Below are positions 56,401 through 64,000 of a stretch of DNA of 64,000 bases, piece by piece. Each line of letters begins with the position of its first letter. The first letter of the stretch is position 1. Origin of the DNA: Seiridium cupressi (taxonomy: Eukaryota; Ascomycota; Sordariomycetes; Amphisphaeriales; Sporocadaceae); assembly GCA_036674765.1 (NCBI GenBank), contig JARVKI010000097.1:94187-158186 (forward strand), in the 5' to 3' direction. Under the pieces are notes generated by a model, which worked only from the letters and a program-made list of their open reading frames with translations, had not been told where the DNA came from and searched no databases. Both the position numbers and the translations under genes were made by a program.

Positions 56401-59400
56401 TGTACAGTGTTGGGGCTGACTATGAGGATGACGAAGCACTGGAGCAGAAACGAGTCGACCTCATTCATTCGGCCGCTGTCGTGCTGAAGAAGACAAACCT
56501 GATCACCTACGATGAGAAGACGGGCAAGATGAAGGGTACTGAACTCGGCAGGATAGCGTCACACTATTACATCACCCACGGATCCATGGACACATACAAC
56601 AAGCTCATTCAGCCATCTATAACAACCATTGAGTTGTTCAGAGTTTTCTCCCAAAGCGCCGAGTTCAAATACATTCCGGTCAGAAATGACGAGAAGGTCG
56701 AGCTTGCCAAACTGCTTCAGAGGGTGCCTATCCCTGTCAAGGAGAGCATTGAGGAACCCATGGCGAAGATCAACGTGCTACTTCAGGCATATATCTCACG
56801 ACTCAAGCTAGACGGTTTGGCTCTCATGGCCGATATGGTTTATGTCACTCAATCTGCCGGGCGTATTCTTCGTGCCATCTTCGAAATAACAATGCAAAAG
56901 GGCTGGGCAAGCGTTTGCAAGACTGCTCTTGATCTATGCAAAATGGCCGAGAAGCGCATGTGGCCTACCATGACGCCCCTTCGCCAGTTTTCCCTGAAAC
57001 CCAACGAACGACATATTGTGGCTAAGGCTGAGAGAATAGATGTGCCATGGACCAGCTTCTTCGATCTTGATCCACCCCGCATGGGTCAGCTTCTTGGACT
57101 GCCACGCGACGGCAAGAAGGTTTGCGAACTTGTCTCGAAGTTCCCCCGCGTCGAAATACAGGCACAAGCTCAGCCGATGACTCGCTCTTTGCTCCGTGTC
57201 GAACTGAGCATTACCCCAAATTTCGAATGGGACGATGCTTTGCACGGGACCGCCGAGAGTTTCTGGATCATGGTCGAAGATTGCGATGGCGAGGAGGTCT
57301 TGTTCTATGACACTTTCCTCCTCCGCAAGGACTATGCGCTCTCAGAGTCCAATGAGCACTTGGTAGACTTCACGGTACCCATCACTGAGCCTATGCCGCC
57401 AAACTATTTCATCTCGGTCATCTCAGATCGGTGGATGCACTCCGAAACACGACTCCCAGTGTCGTTCCAGAAACTCATTCTGCCACAGAAATTCCCACCA
57501 CACACCCAGCTGCTCGACCTCCAGCCTTTGCCGGTCGCAGCTCTGAAAGCCAAGGACTACAGCCAGGTATATGAAGACTGGAATTACTTCAACAAGATTC
57601 AGACGCAGACCTTTAACTCCCTATATACCACTAATGACAACGTCTTCATTGGTGCGCCAACCGGTAGTGGAAAGACGGTTTGTGCCGAATTCGCAATCTT
57701 GAGGCACTGGTCTCAGCCCGAATATGGCCGTGCTGTTTATATTGCACCACACCAGGCGCAGATTGACGTACGCCTTCAAGACTGGCAAAAACGACTTGGC
57801 CATCTTCGCGGCGGCAAGGACATTGTCAAGCTGACCGGCGAGACAGCCACAGATCTAAAGCTTCTCGAAAAGGGAGACCTCGTTCTAGCCACGCCTACAC
57901 AGTGGGACGTCCTGTCGCGACAGTGGCAACGACGAAAGAACATCCTGACGGTTGAACTCTTCATCGCAGATGAGCTTCATTTGCTGGGTGGTCAAGCGGG
58001 TTATATCTACGAGATCATCGTGTCTCGTATGAATTACATCCGTGCCCAGGCTGAGATAGAGATGCGCATCATCGGTTTGAGCGTCTCGCTTGCTGATGCC
58101 AGAGATCTTGGGGAGTGGATAGATGCAAAGAAGAAGGATACCTACAACTTCAGCCCACATGCTCGGCCAGTGCCGCTAGAGCTCCGCATTCAGTCCTTTG
58201 CTATTCCTCACTTCCCCTCCCTCATGCTTGCAATGGCAAAGCCGACGTATCTCGCTGTCACGGAAATGTCCACTGATCAGCCTGCCATGGTCTTTGTACC
58301 TAGTCGGAAGCAGACGAGATCCACTGCTCGCGACATTCTGGCGGCATGTCTGGCCGACGACGATGAGGACCGCTTCCTGCATGTGGAGGTAGAGCAGCTT
58401 CAACCGCTTCTAGAGCGTGTTCACGAAGAAGCTCTAGCTGAAGCATTGTCGCACGGCGTTGGCTATTACCATGAAGCGTTGAGTCAGAGCGACAAGAGGA
58501 TTGTTAAGCATCTGTACAACCAGGGTGCCATTCAGATCCTTGTTGCCTCTCGTGACGTCTGCTGGGAGCTGGATTGCACAGCCCACCTCGTCGTTGTCAT
58601 GGGCACACAATACTTTGAGGGTCGTGAGCATCGATACATTGACTATCCGCTCAGCGAGGTCCTGCAGATGTTCGGCAAGGCGCTGAAACCCTCAAAGGAC
58701 GGCAGAGCTCGCGGCGTACTGATGGTTCCGGGCACTCGACGCGAGTATTTCAAGAAGTTCTTGAACGAGGCACTGCCAGTGGAGTCCCATCTACAAAACT
58801 TTGTGCACGATGCTTTTGTCACCGAGGTCAGCACGAAGATGATAGAATCTGGAGAGGACGCAATCAACTGGATCACATTCACATACTTCTACCGCCGGCT
58901 ATTGGCTAACCCTAGCTACTATAGCTTATCGAGCAAGGATGCACTCAACGCTTATCTTTCTGACCTCGTGGAGATGACTCTCAAAGAGTTGACCGAGTCA
59001 AAGATCATCGATTTCGACGAAGACGATGGCTCTGTTGCGCCTCAAAATGCAGCGATGATCGCTGCGTACTACAACATCTCCTACATCACGATGCAGACGT
59101 TCCTGTTATCCCTCAGCGCAAAGACCAAGCTGAAGGGTATTCTGGAAATTGTGACCTCGGCCACTGAGTTCGAGTCCATCCAGATACGGCGGCACGAAGA
59201 GACCCTACTCCGGCGTATCTACGACAGGGTGCCCGTCAAGATGGCCGAGCCAGTTTACGACTCGCCTCATTTCAAGGCCTTTGTCCTGCTGCAAGCCCAC
59301 TTCTCGCGAATGCAGCTGCCCATTGATCTTGCCAAGGACCAGGAGATCATAATTTCCAAGGTACTCAGCCTTCTGAGTGCCACGGTCGATGTCCTCTCGT

Positions 59401-60122
59401 CCGACGGACACCTTAACGCCATGAACGCCATGGAGATGTCGCAAATGGTTGTCCAAGCCATGTGGGATCGGGACAGCCCTTTGAAGCAAATTCCGCACTT
59501 TTCTCCAGAGGTGGTGAAGGTTGCGACCGAATTTGGGTACGTACCAGTGAAGACCATGGAGATTGACAAAGCTAACAGAGCGCACCACAGAATCAAGGAC
59601 ATCTACGACTTCATGGAATCTATGAACCCAGAGGAGAACCCCAATTATGGCACTCTCATCAAGCGACTGGGCTTGTCGCAGAAACAATTGGCTGAGGCTG
59701 CTAACTTTACGAACAACAAGTATCCGGACATGACACTCAACTTTGAGCCCGCCGATTCGGACGATATCAGAGCCGGTGAGCCCGCATATCTGAATGTGCA
59801 AATCGACCGTGAAGTAGACGAGGATGAGGAGGTAGACATGACTGTCCACGCGCCATTCTACCCAGCCAAGAAATCAGAGAATTGGTGGCTAGTTGTAGGC
59901 GAGGAGGGCACAAAGACACTGCTTGCGATCAAGCGAGTGACGATCGGCCGGCAGCTCAAGGTCAAACTCGAATACACGGTGCCGAGTCCCGGAAAACACG
60001 ACCTGAAGCTCTTCTTGATGAGTGACAGTTACTCTGGTGTGGACCAAGAACCGACATTCTCCATCACGGCTGGAGAGAGTATGGATGTTGACGACGATGA
60101 TGAAGATGAGGAGGAGGAATAA
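53421..60122 (+). CDS. brr2: BRR2: U5 snRNP Ski2-like RNA helicase
   Basis: The helicase that unwinds U4/U6 to activate the spliceosome. An intronless frame of 2233 residues (yeast 2163, human 2136). The N-terminal 450 residues include the auxiliary region, with acidic stretches. Cassette 1 carries Walker A APTGSGKT (559-566, Lys565), DEIH (672-675), SATLPNY and QMLGRAGRPQYD. A first Sec63-like domain follows, with FSLKPNERHIV near its start. Cassette 2 has APTGSGKT (1412-1419) and DELH (1517-1520), but motif III is SVSLAD and motif VI is QMFGKALKP, so the arginine residues needed for hydrolysis are missing, as expected for the inactive regulatory cassette. A second Sec63-like domain and an acidic tail (DVDDDDEDEEEE) end the protein. 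The start MGDNHARDVSQYKYSAMSNL is typical. Confidence 0.97.
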   Translation: MGDNHARDVSQYKYSAMSNLVLQADRRFITRRADEATGDPESLAGRLSINDMGNRVAREAVPKPKKAAGPAVERGSVQEGADILAREQRRKAGPTQTKGTGILGQADLLVEDLRYRPRTPATRQTYEFILTIAGRHLGDVPNEVVVSAADVVLEYLKDDDVKDIEKKREIDDILGTTLNPKDFNELVNLGKKITDYDAQDDEEMEDAAGAGDDDAELDDRQGVAVVFDDEDEEDQMVNEIREESSDEEGDEDLPGVEERAAAGGAGQDRDEEGAGLADGDEMVIDAGPAGATASGKNTERDWIPAREIDRYWLQREIGKLYPDEHTQHDKTRLALHILSGEPDEEGGEEKQLREIENDLMELFDYEHHEVVQKFIQNQKKIVWLTRLAQAENDEERGVIEREMASEGERWILDELRGKKSTAGQKKMEIKMDIDVPASFTEDSAPKAEHAEGQLVGGLQPRKLINLENLIFDQGNHLMTNPKVRLPEGSTKRTFKGYEEIHVPAPKKRNDPADLNIPITDMPEWSRVPFRASGAKSLNKIQSKCYASAFQDDGNMLICAPTGSGKTNVAMLTILREVGKHRDPKTGEIDLDAFKIVYIAPLKALVSEQVGNFGKRLAEYGITVSELTGDRQLTKQQISETQIIVTTPEKWDVITRKATDLTYTNLVRLIVIDEIHLLHDDRGPVLESIVSRTIRKTEQTGDPVRIVGLSATLPNYRDVASFLRVDPKKDLYHFDGSFRPCPLKQEFIGVTDRKAIKQLKTMNDITYNKVIEHVGQNNNQMLIFVHSRKETAKTAKYIRDKALEMETINQIIRHDSAATEILKDSSETATDQDLKDLLPYGFGIHHAGMSRPDRSDVEDLFEKGMIQVLVCTATLAWGVNLPAHTVIIKGTSVYSPEKGSWVELSPQDVLQMLGRAGRPQYDTYGEGIIITAQSEMQYYLSLLNQQLPIESQFASKLVDNLNAEIVLGNIRTRDEGVEWLGYTYLFVRMLRSPGLYSVGADYEDDEALEQKRVDLIHSAAVVLKKTNLITYDEKTGKMKGTELGRIASHYYITHGSMDTYNKLIQPSITTIELFRVFSQSAEFKYIPVRNDEKVELAKLLQRVPIPVKESIEEPMAKINVLLQAYISRLKLDGLALMADMVYVTQSAGRILRAIFEITMQKGWASVCKTALDLCKMAEKRMWPTMTPLRQFSLKPNERHIVAKAERIDVPWTSFFDLDPPRMGQLLGLPRDGKKVCELVSKFPRVEIQAQAQPMTRSLLRVELSITPNFEWDDALHGTAESFWIMVEDCDGEEVLFYDTFLLRKDYALSESNEHLVDFTVPITEPMPPNYFISVISDRWMHSETRLPVSFQKLILPQKFPPHTQLLDLQPLPVAALKAKDYSQVYEDWNYFNKIQTQTFNSLYTTNDNVFIGAPTGSGKTVCAEFAILRHWSQPEYGRAVYIAPHQAQIDVRLQDWQKRLGHLRGGKDIVKLTGETATDLKLLEKGDLVLATPTQWDVLSRQWQRRKNILTVELFIADELHLLGGQAGYIYEIIVSRMNYIRAQAEIEMRIIGLSVSLADARDLGEWIDAKKKDTYNFSPHARPVPLELRIQSFAIPHFPSLMLAMAKPTYLAVTEMSTDQPAMVFVPSRKQTRSTARDILAACLADDDEDRFLHVEVEQLQPLLERVHEEALAEALSHGVGYYHEALSQSDKRIVKHLYNQGAIQILVASRDVCWELDCTAHLVVVMGTQYFEGREHRYIDYPLSEVLQMFGKALKPSKDGRARGVLMVPGTRREYFKKFLNEALPVESHLQNFVHDAFVTEVSTKMIESGEDAINWITFTYFYRRLLANPSYYSLSSKDALNAYLSDLVEMTLKELTESKIIDFDEDDGSVAPQNAAMIAAYYNISYITMQTFLLSLSAKTKLKGILEIVTSATEFESIQIRRHEETLLRRIYDRVPVKMAEPVYDSPHFKAFVLLQAHFSRMQLPIDLAKDQEIIISKVLSLLSATVDVLSSDGHLNAMNAMEMSQMVVQAMWDRDSPLKQIPHFSPEVVKVATEFGYVPVKTMEIDKANRAHHRIKDIYDFMESMNPEENPNYGTLIKRLGLSQKQLAEAANFTNNKYPDMTLNFEPADSDDIRAGEPAYLNVQIDREVDEDEEVDMTVHAPFYPAKKSENWWLVVGEEGTKTLLAIKRVTIGRQLKVKLEYTVPSPGKHDLKLFLMSDSYSGVDQEPTFSITAGESMDVDDDDEDEEEE

Positions 60123-61419
60123 ATTTCGAAATAGGCCTTGTTCATTTTGCCGCCAAAGGTGCTAATGAAAACTCGTTGTTTGTATTACCACACTTACTGT
60201 ACCAATTAGCGGGGCCAACGAAAGGTCTTTGAAATCATTGAGAAATGGGCAGATTTGACGTGGCAAATAAGTTGATGGCGTTGTCGTTATCGAACCAAGA
60301 TTTGTGCTTCTGTGAGATGGCTTTGCTGAGGGTTGTGGCCACGTGTTGAGATTCAGTGTCTGTGGTGAGTATTGGTACACTGTACTACTGGTCACTCTGG
60401 TTTGTCACTATCATGCGGGATTGAGATGGCCAACTCGGGGTATGGCTTGGGCAATCCATCGGCCATCTGTGGGCTGGCATCAAGACGCCCGGGTTACCTT
60501 GAGTGCACTTCGGGTGCGATGCCGACAGCCGCGAGCCTGGGAGATGGGCGGGACGGCGGTGGCAGCCCAATCCGGCAGAAATAGCAAATTGGCGGATCGT
60601 GCCAAAACGGCCTATATTTTGCTACGTCGAGGATCTAGACTATACAGCGAGTTGCGCTGCCAAGTCTGGAGTTGTGCGGACGCGTGGTGGTGAAGCTGGA
60701 GTTAAGGGGGTGTTTGTGAGACTCAAGGGGATCGCTACTACCGAGTATGCGGGTCTGGATCTGGGCCACGGCCATGGACCCTGAAGTGCTGGTCATCAGT
60801 AACGGACAATGTCGAGTTGGACGGGCAGGCCGAGGCTGGGGGCAAGTAAACAAAGGCCGACGCATGGCCAAGGACGCCCAGATGGGCACATGTGTGCGTG
60901 CGTGCACTGGCTGTCACGTAGACGTCGTAGCCATCCAATACCCACACCATAGGCCAGGAATACGCCTAGCAATCCACGTGACCCCGCTCAATACTCCAGC
61001 TCAGCCAGCCAAACCGTTGCTGCGCCCGAGATTTTGCTCCATAACTGTCGACCGCGACCTTTGACTTTTCCCAATTTTGTCTTTTTCGTCATCAGCCAAA
61101 CACACGACAGTGCGGCACCCAATTGCAACATCACCCCCATCGTCGTGCACTCTCTGCTTGGTCCATCGGGCTGAGCTCATCGCATTGACAGCTCAACCAC
61201 GGCGCGTCCAGGGCTCAATTTATTATTCTCCTGACCCGCAGCCCGTCGAGCAACACGCTTTGAGCTTCACAAAGTGGACCTCTCCAGCTTTGGCTTGCCT
61301 TTCGCGTCGCTGAGGTCGAAACCAAAAGAAAAAAAAACTCTCCACACAACGCAGCTTCCACACTTCATCCATACATTCCACAACGCCCACCGTCGCGTCC
61401 ATTGCCATTTACCGCCATC
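60123..61419. other. Intergenic region between brr2 and the PWWP gene
   Basis: 1.3 kb including the brr2 3' UTR and, from about 61080, a C-rich leader and promoter of the PWWP gene. Open frames of about 110 codons show no features. Confidence 0.55.
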
Positions 61420-63647
61420 ATGTCCGACGACGTCGCAGCTCCCATCGAGCAAAAGGCGCCTGAGACTTCGGAAGCAAGCGCGCCCATCCCTGCCGCCGAT
61501 GCTGCTGCGCCTGCCGCTGACGTGAAGGACGCCGATGCGCAAGCGCCTGCCTCCGCGAAGGAGGACAAGCCCATTGCAGCACCAGGTAAGATGACCACAC
61601 CATCCGACGCCCGGCATATCATCGTCGGTCCACTTCAGAAGGCTTACAATTGCATCCTTTCTGCAGAACCAGATGTCACAGCAGACAAAAAGCTAGCTGC
61701 TGATACCGACGTTGATATGAAAGACGCCACGGAAGCCTCCGAGAAGGCACCCGAGTCTGCCGACAAGGTTGACGAGTCCAAGTCGGAAGCGCGATCCGTA
61801 TCGGAGAAGCCGGCAGAGGACGAGAAAACCACTGGCACCACCACCTCTGTTGCTGCGGAGGACAAGCCAGTCTCGGACGGGAAACCAGCAGACACGGCCA
61901 GAGGCGACAGCGCGGCCGCTCCGGCTCCAGACTCCACACCCGCCAACAAGAACCGACGGAAGTCAGCTGTGGCGAGCACAGGCAAGAAGTTGAACAAGAA
62001 GCAATCGAAAGCCAAGATCCAGCATCTCGATGCTAAGCCAGGCGACCATTTCTTCGCCAGACTCAAGGGCTTCCCACCGTGGCCTGTCATTGTTTGCGAC
62101 GAGGAGATGCTGCCCCAGAACATGTTGAACTCGCGACCAGTCACGGCTGCTCGCCCTGATGGCACCTACCGCGACGACTATGCCGATGGCGGCAAGAAGG
62201 CTTCTGACAGGACTTATCCCGTCATGTACCTGCAGACCAACGAATTGTGAGTTGTCCCGTCTCTACATGTCATAACAAAATGTGGTTCTCTGAGCAGATC
62301 TAAACATTCCAATATGCGGCCTACTGACAACGCGACTAGCTCTTGGACACGCAACACGGACCTCGACGACCTCGACTTTGAAACGGTTGCCGATCTTATT
62401 ACTCCAAAGATGCGCAAGGACCTTGCCGCAGCGCACCAGCTTGCCTCGGAACAGAACAGCCTCGATGACTACAAGAGGGTTCTCCTCGATTTCCAAGAGG
62501 CAAAGCTGGCCGAGGCAGAAGCCAAGGCAGCTCGTGCGCGTGCCAAGAAGGAGAAGACTACCAAGAAGAGTGAGCCCAAGGTTGAGGACGAGGACGTTGA
62601 CATGCCCGACGCCGACGTCCAGGAGGGCGAGGAGTCGGACGGAAAGAAGGCTACCAAGAAGCGCAAGGCCGAGGATGAAGTCGTTGTAAGTATACACACG
62701 CAGCCCCTCCCCCATCTTTCGAACTGGGCTGATTATGTTAACAGGCTCCTCAGCGCTCTGATTCCGTTAAGAAGCCCAAGATAAAGTTGACGACTTCTTC
62801 CGCCCCGAAAGCCGCTACGAATAGAGTTTCATCGCCGAAAGAGTCTTCGTCGAAGACTACCAAGACCAAGACTAAGACTCCCAAGCCCACAAAGGATTCC
62901 GAAGGGGAAAAGGCAAAGAAGGAGCCGGTCGCGCCCAAGGAGCCTGAGTACACCCCTGAAGAGAAGCACGCCCGCAAGGAAGTAAGTTGGAGAATCTAGC
63001 AGCATGCCAAATCCTTGAGCCGTGGATACTAATCAGTCTACCAGAAAGAGATCTTGTTTCTACGACACAGGCTCCAAAAAGGCCTCCTCAATCGTGATGC
63101 TGCCATCAAGGAATCAGACATGGCAAACATGTCCGACTACCTCGCTAAACTCGAAGGGTTCCCCGATCTGGAGGCAGACATCATCCGCAAAACCAAGATC
63201 AACAAGGTTCTCAAGGCCATATTGAAACTCCACGAGATCCCCAAAGAAGCAGAGCACAACTTCAAGCCGCGGTCACAAACACTTCTCGAGAAGTGGAATA
63301 AGATCCTTGCTGCGGAACCTCCGCCGGGAGAGGCTGCTGCTCCGGCCAACGGGGTCAATGGCACTGCTGGCGAGGGTGCGAAGGAAAGCAAGGAGGCTAC
63401 GAACGGTGTCAATGGCGACGCAGCAGCAGCATCCTCCAAGGAAATCGTGAAGGAAACCGATTCCAAGGATGAGGTGAAGGAGGCCCCAAAAACAGAGTCC
63501 AAGGCGGATTCTGCACCAGCCAGCGAAAAGCCGGCCGAGGAGGTAAGCATTTCAAGCACGGCTCTTGTCTACTACTGAAACTGACTGCGTTGGACGCATT
63601 AGAAAACCTCATCTGCAGAGCCGTCTACTGTAGAGTCAGCTGCTTAG
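61420..63647 (+). CDS. PWWP and TFIIS-N-like chromatin protein
   Basis: Nuclear chromatin reader by domain content. Six exons are 61420-61585, 61667-62246, 62340-62685, 62745-62981, 63045-63542 and 63603-63647, with introns of 81, 93, 59, 63 and 60 nt, giving about 623 residues. The N-terminal 175 residues are Ala/Asp/Glu/Lys-rich and disordered. The PWWP domain begins near residue 181, GDHFFARLKGFPPWPVIVCD, and continues through PVMYLQTNEFSWTRNTDL, which spans intron 2. A Lys/Glu-rich linker contains KKRKAEDE. The last domain, about 444-530, reads RHRLQKGLLNRDAAIKESDM, SDYLAKLEGFPDLEADIIRK and TKINKVLKAILKLHEIPKEA, similar to TFIIS N-terminal or LEDGF-like bundles. The acidic/Ala tail ends in the tiny last exon, KTSSAEPSTVESAA. 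H3K36-methyl binding is expected of PWWP domains but not shown here. Confidence 0.85.
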
Positions 63648-63873
63648 AGTGGCAGATGGCGATCCGGGCGAACACGCTGGGATTTCGGTCTGGTCTGGTC
63701 TGGCATTATACCATCACCTGGGCGCGGTTCGCGGCGATTTTGCTCTATTCTTCCGCAGGTCCGTCTCACCAACAGACGGATCTTATCTACTTTATTAGAT
63801 GCACAAACGGTGCCTGGGCCTTGTGTTTCGTGTACAAATAGCGGTTCTTCCTCATCTTTACTCAGGCAACGGA

Positions 63874-63904
<31 letters not shown>

Positions 63905-64000
63905 CCCAAGTAGAGACAGAAAAACAACAAAAGCAGCAAAACAACAAGAACGGGAAAGATAACCGGGGACAACCACAGGGGTGAGTGGAAGGGGGGGGGA
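63648..64000. other. 3' flank of PWWP gene, with G homopolymers
   Basis: Presumed 3' UTR. It contains a G27 run (63878-63904) and a shorter G run near the window end. No gene seen. Confidence 0.55.
63878..63904. repeat. Poly-G run, 27 bases
   Basis: Uninterrupted G homopolymer followed by CCC. The length may be imprecise because such runs are prone to sequencing and assembly error. Confidence 0.8.

Overview
This window is nuclear DNA from a filamentous ascomycete, most likely a sordariomycete. The evidence is short GT-AG introns (mostly 48-107 nt) with CTAAC/CTAAT-type branch sites, about one gene per 2.5-3 kb, protein-coding genes on both strands, and many proteins that read as Pezizomycotina versions of yeast genes. 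I recognise no prophage, insertion sequence, CRISPR array, rRNA, tRNA or secondary-metabolite cluster. Exon joins below were read by eye from splice sites and frame, without transcript support.

Layout, left to right. The 3'-truncated recombinase RAD51 (minus) carries an MCB-type ACGCGT upstream. A single-pass membrane protein (1721-2838, minus) follows, then a 5.6-kb gene-poor stretch, AT-rich near 5.2-7.2 kb, that leads to a four-exon unknown gene (8427-9389). A translation-biased block comes next: ACL4 (ribosomal protein L4 chaperone), GIR2 (RWD protein), PUF6 (60S biogenesis) and, after a Cys-rich membrane protein and the LIM-RhoGAP LRG1, TMA22 (DENR). Then come a long borealin/Nbl1-type protein, the proteasome ubiquitin receptor RPN10, the TRAPP subunit TRS23, the RNA polymerase II subunit RPB4, ERG26 of sterol synthesis, a tandem-UBC E2 protein, a disordered nuclear-type protein of unknown role (37820-39510), a GPI-type carboxylesterase, an unknown basic protein, a DUF2417-type membrane/hydrolase-fold protein, RFC2 (also with an MCB box), a coiled-coil protein, the 2233-residue spliceosomal helicase BRR2, and a PWWP plus TFIIS-N-like chromatin protein.

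The genes are mostly housekeeping: DNA repair and replication (RAD51, RFC2), ribosome assembly and translation (ACL4, PUF6, GIR2, TMA22), transcription and splicing (RPB4, BRR2, PWWP protein), ubiquitin/proteasome (E2, RPN10), trafficking and polarity (TRS23, LRG1), mitosis (borealin) and sterol synthesis (ERG26). I do not see a discrete new operon-like system.

The unusual features are in gene structure. The TRS23 start codon is split by an intron (AT|G). A neighbouring-region gene has a first coding exon that is only ATG, and its frame also holds an internal TAG followed by 95 more open codons (a very short intron, stop readthrough, or a truncating mutation). The carboxylesterase has a GC-AG intron. 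Other points are the tandem UBC protein whose second domain keeps a cysteine, the hydrolase-fold protein with Gly in place of the nucleophile Ser, and ACGCGT boxes in front of both DNA-metabolism genes.
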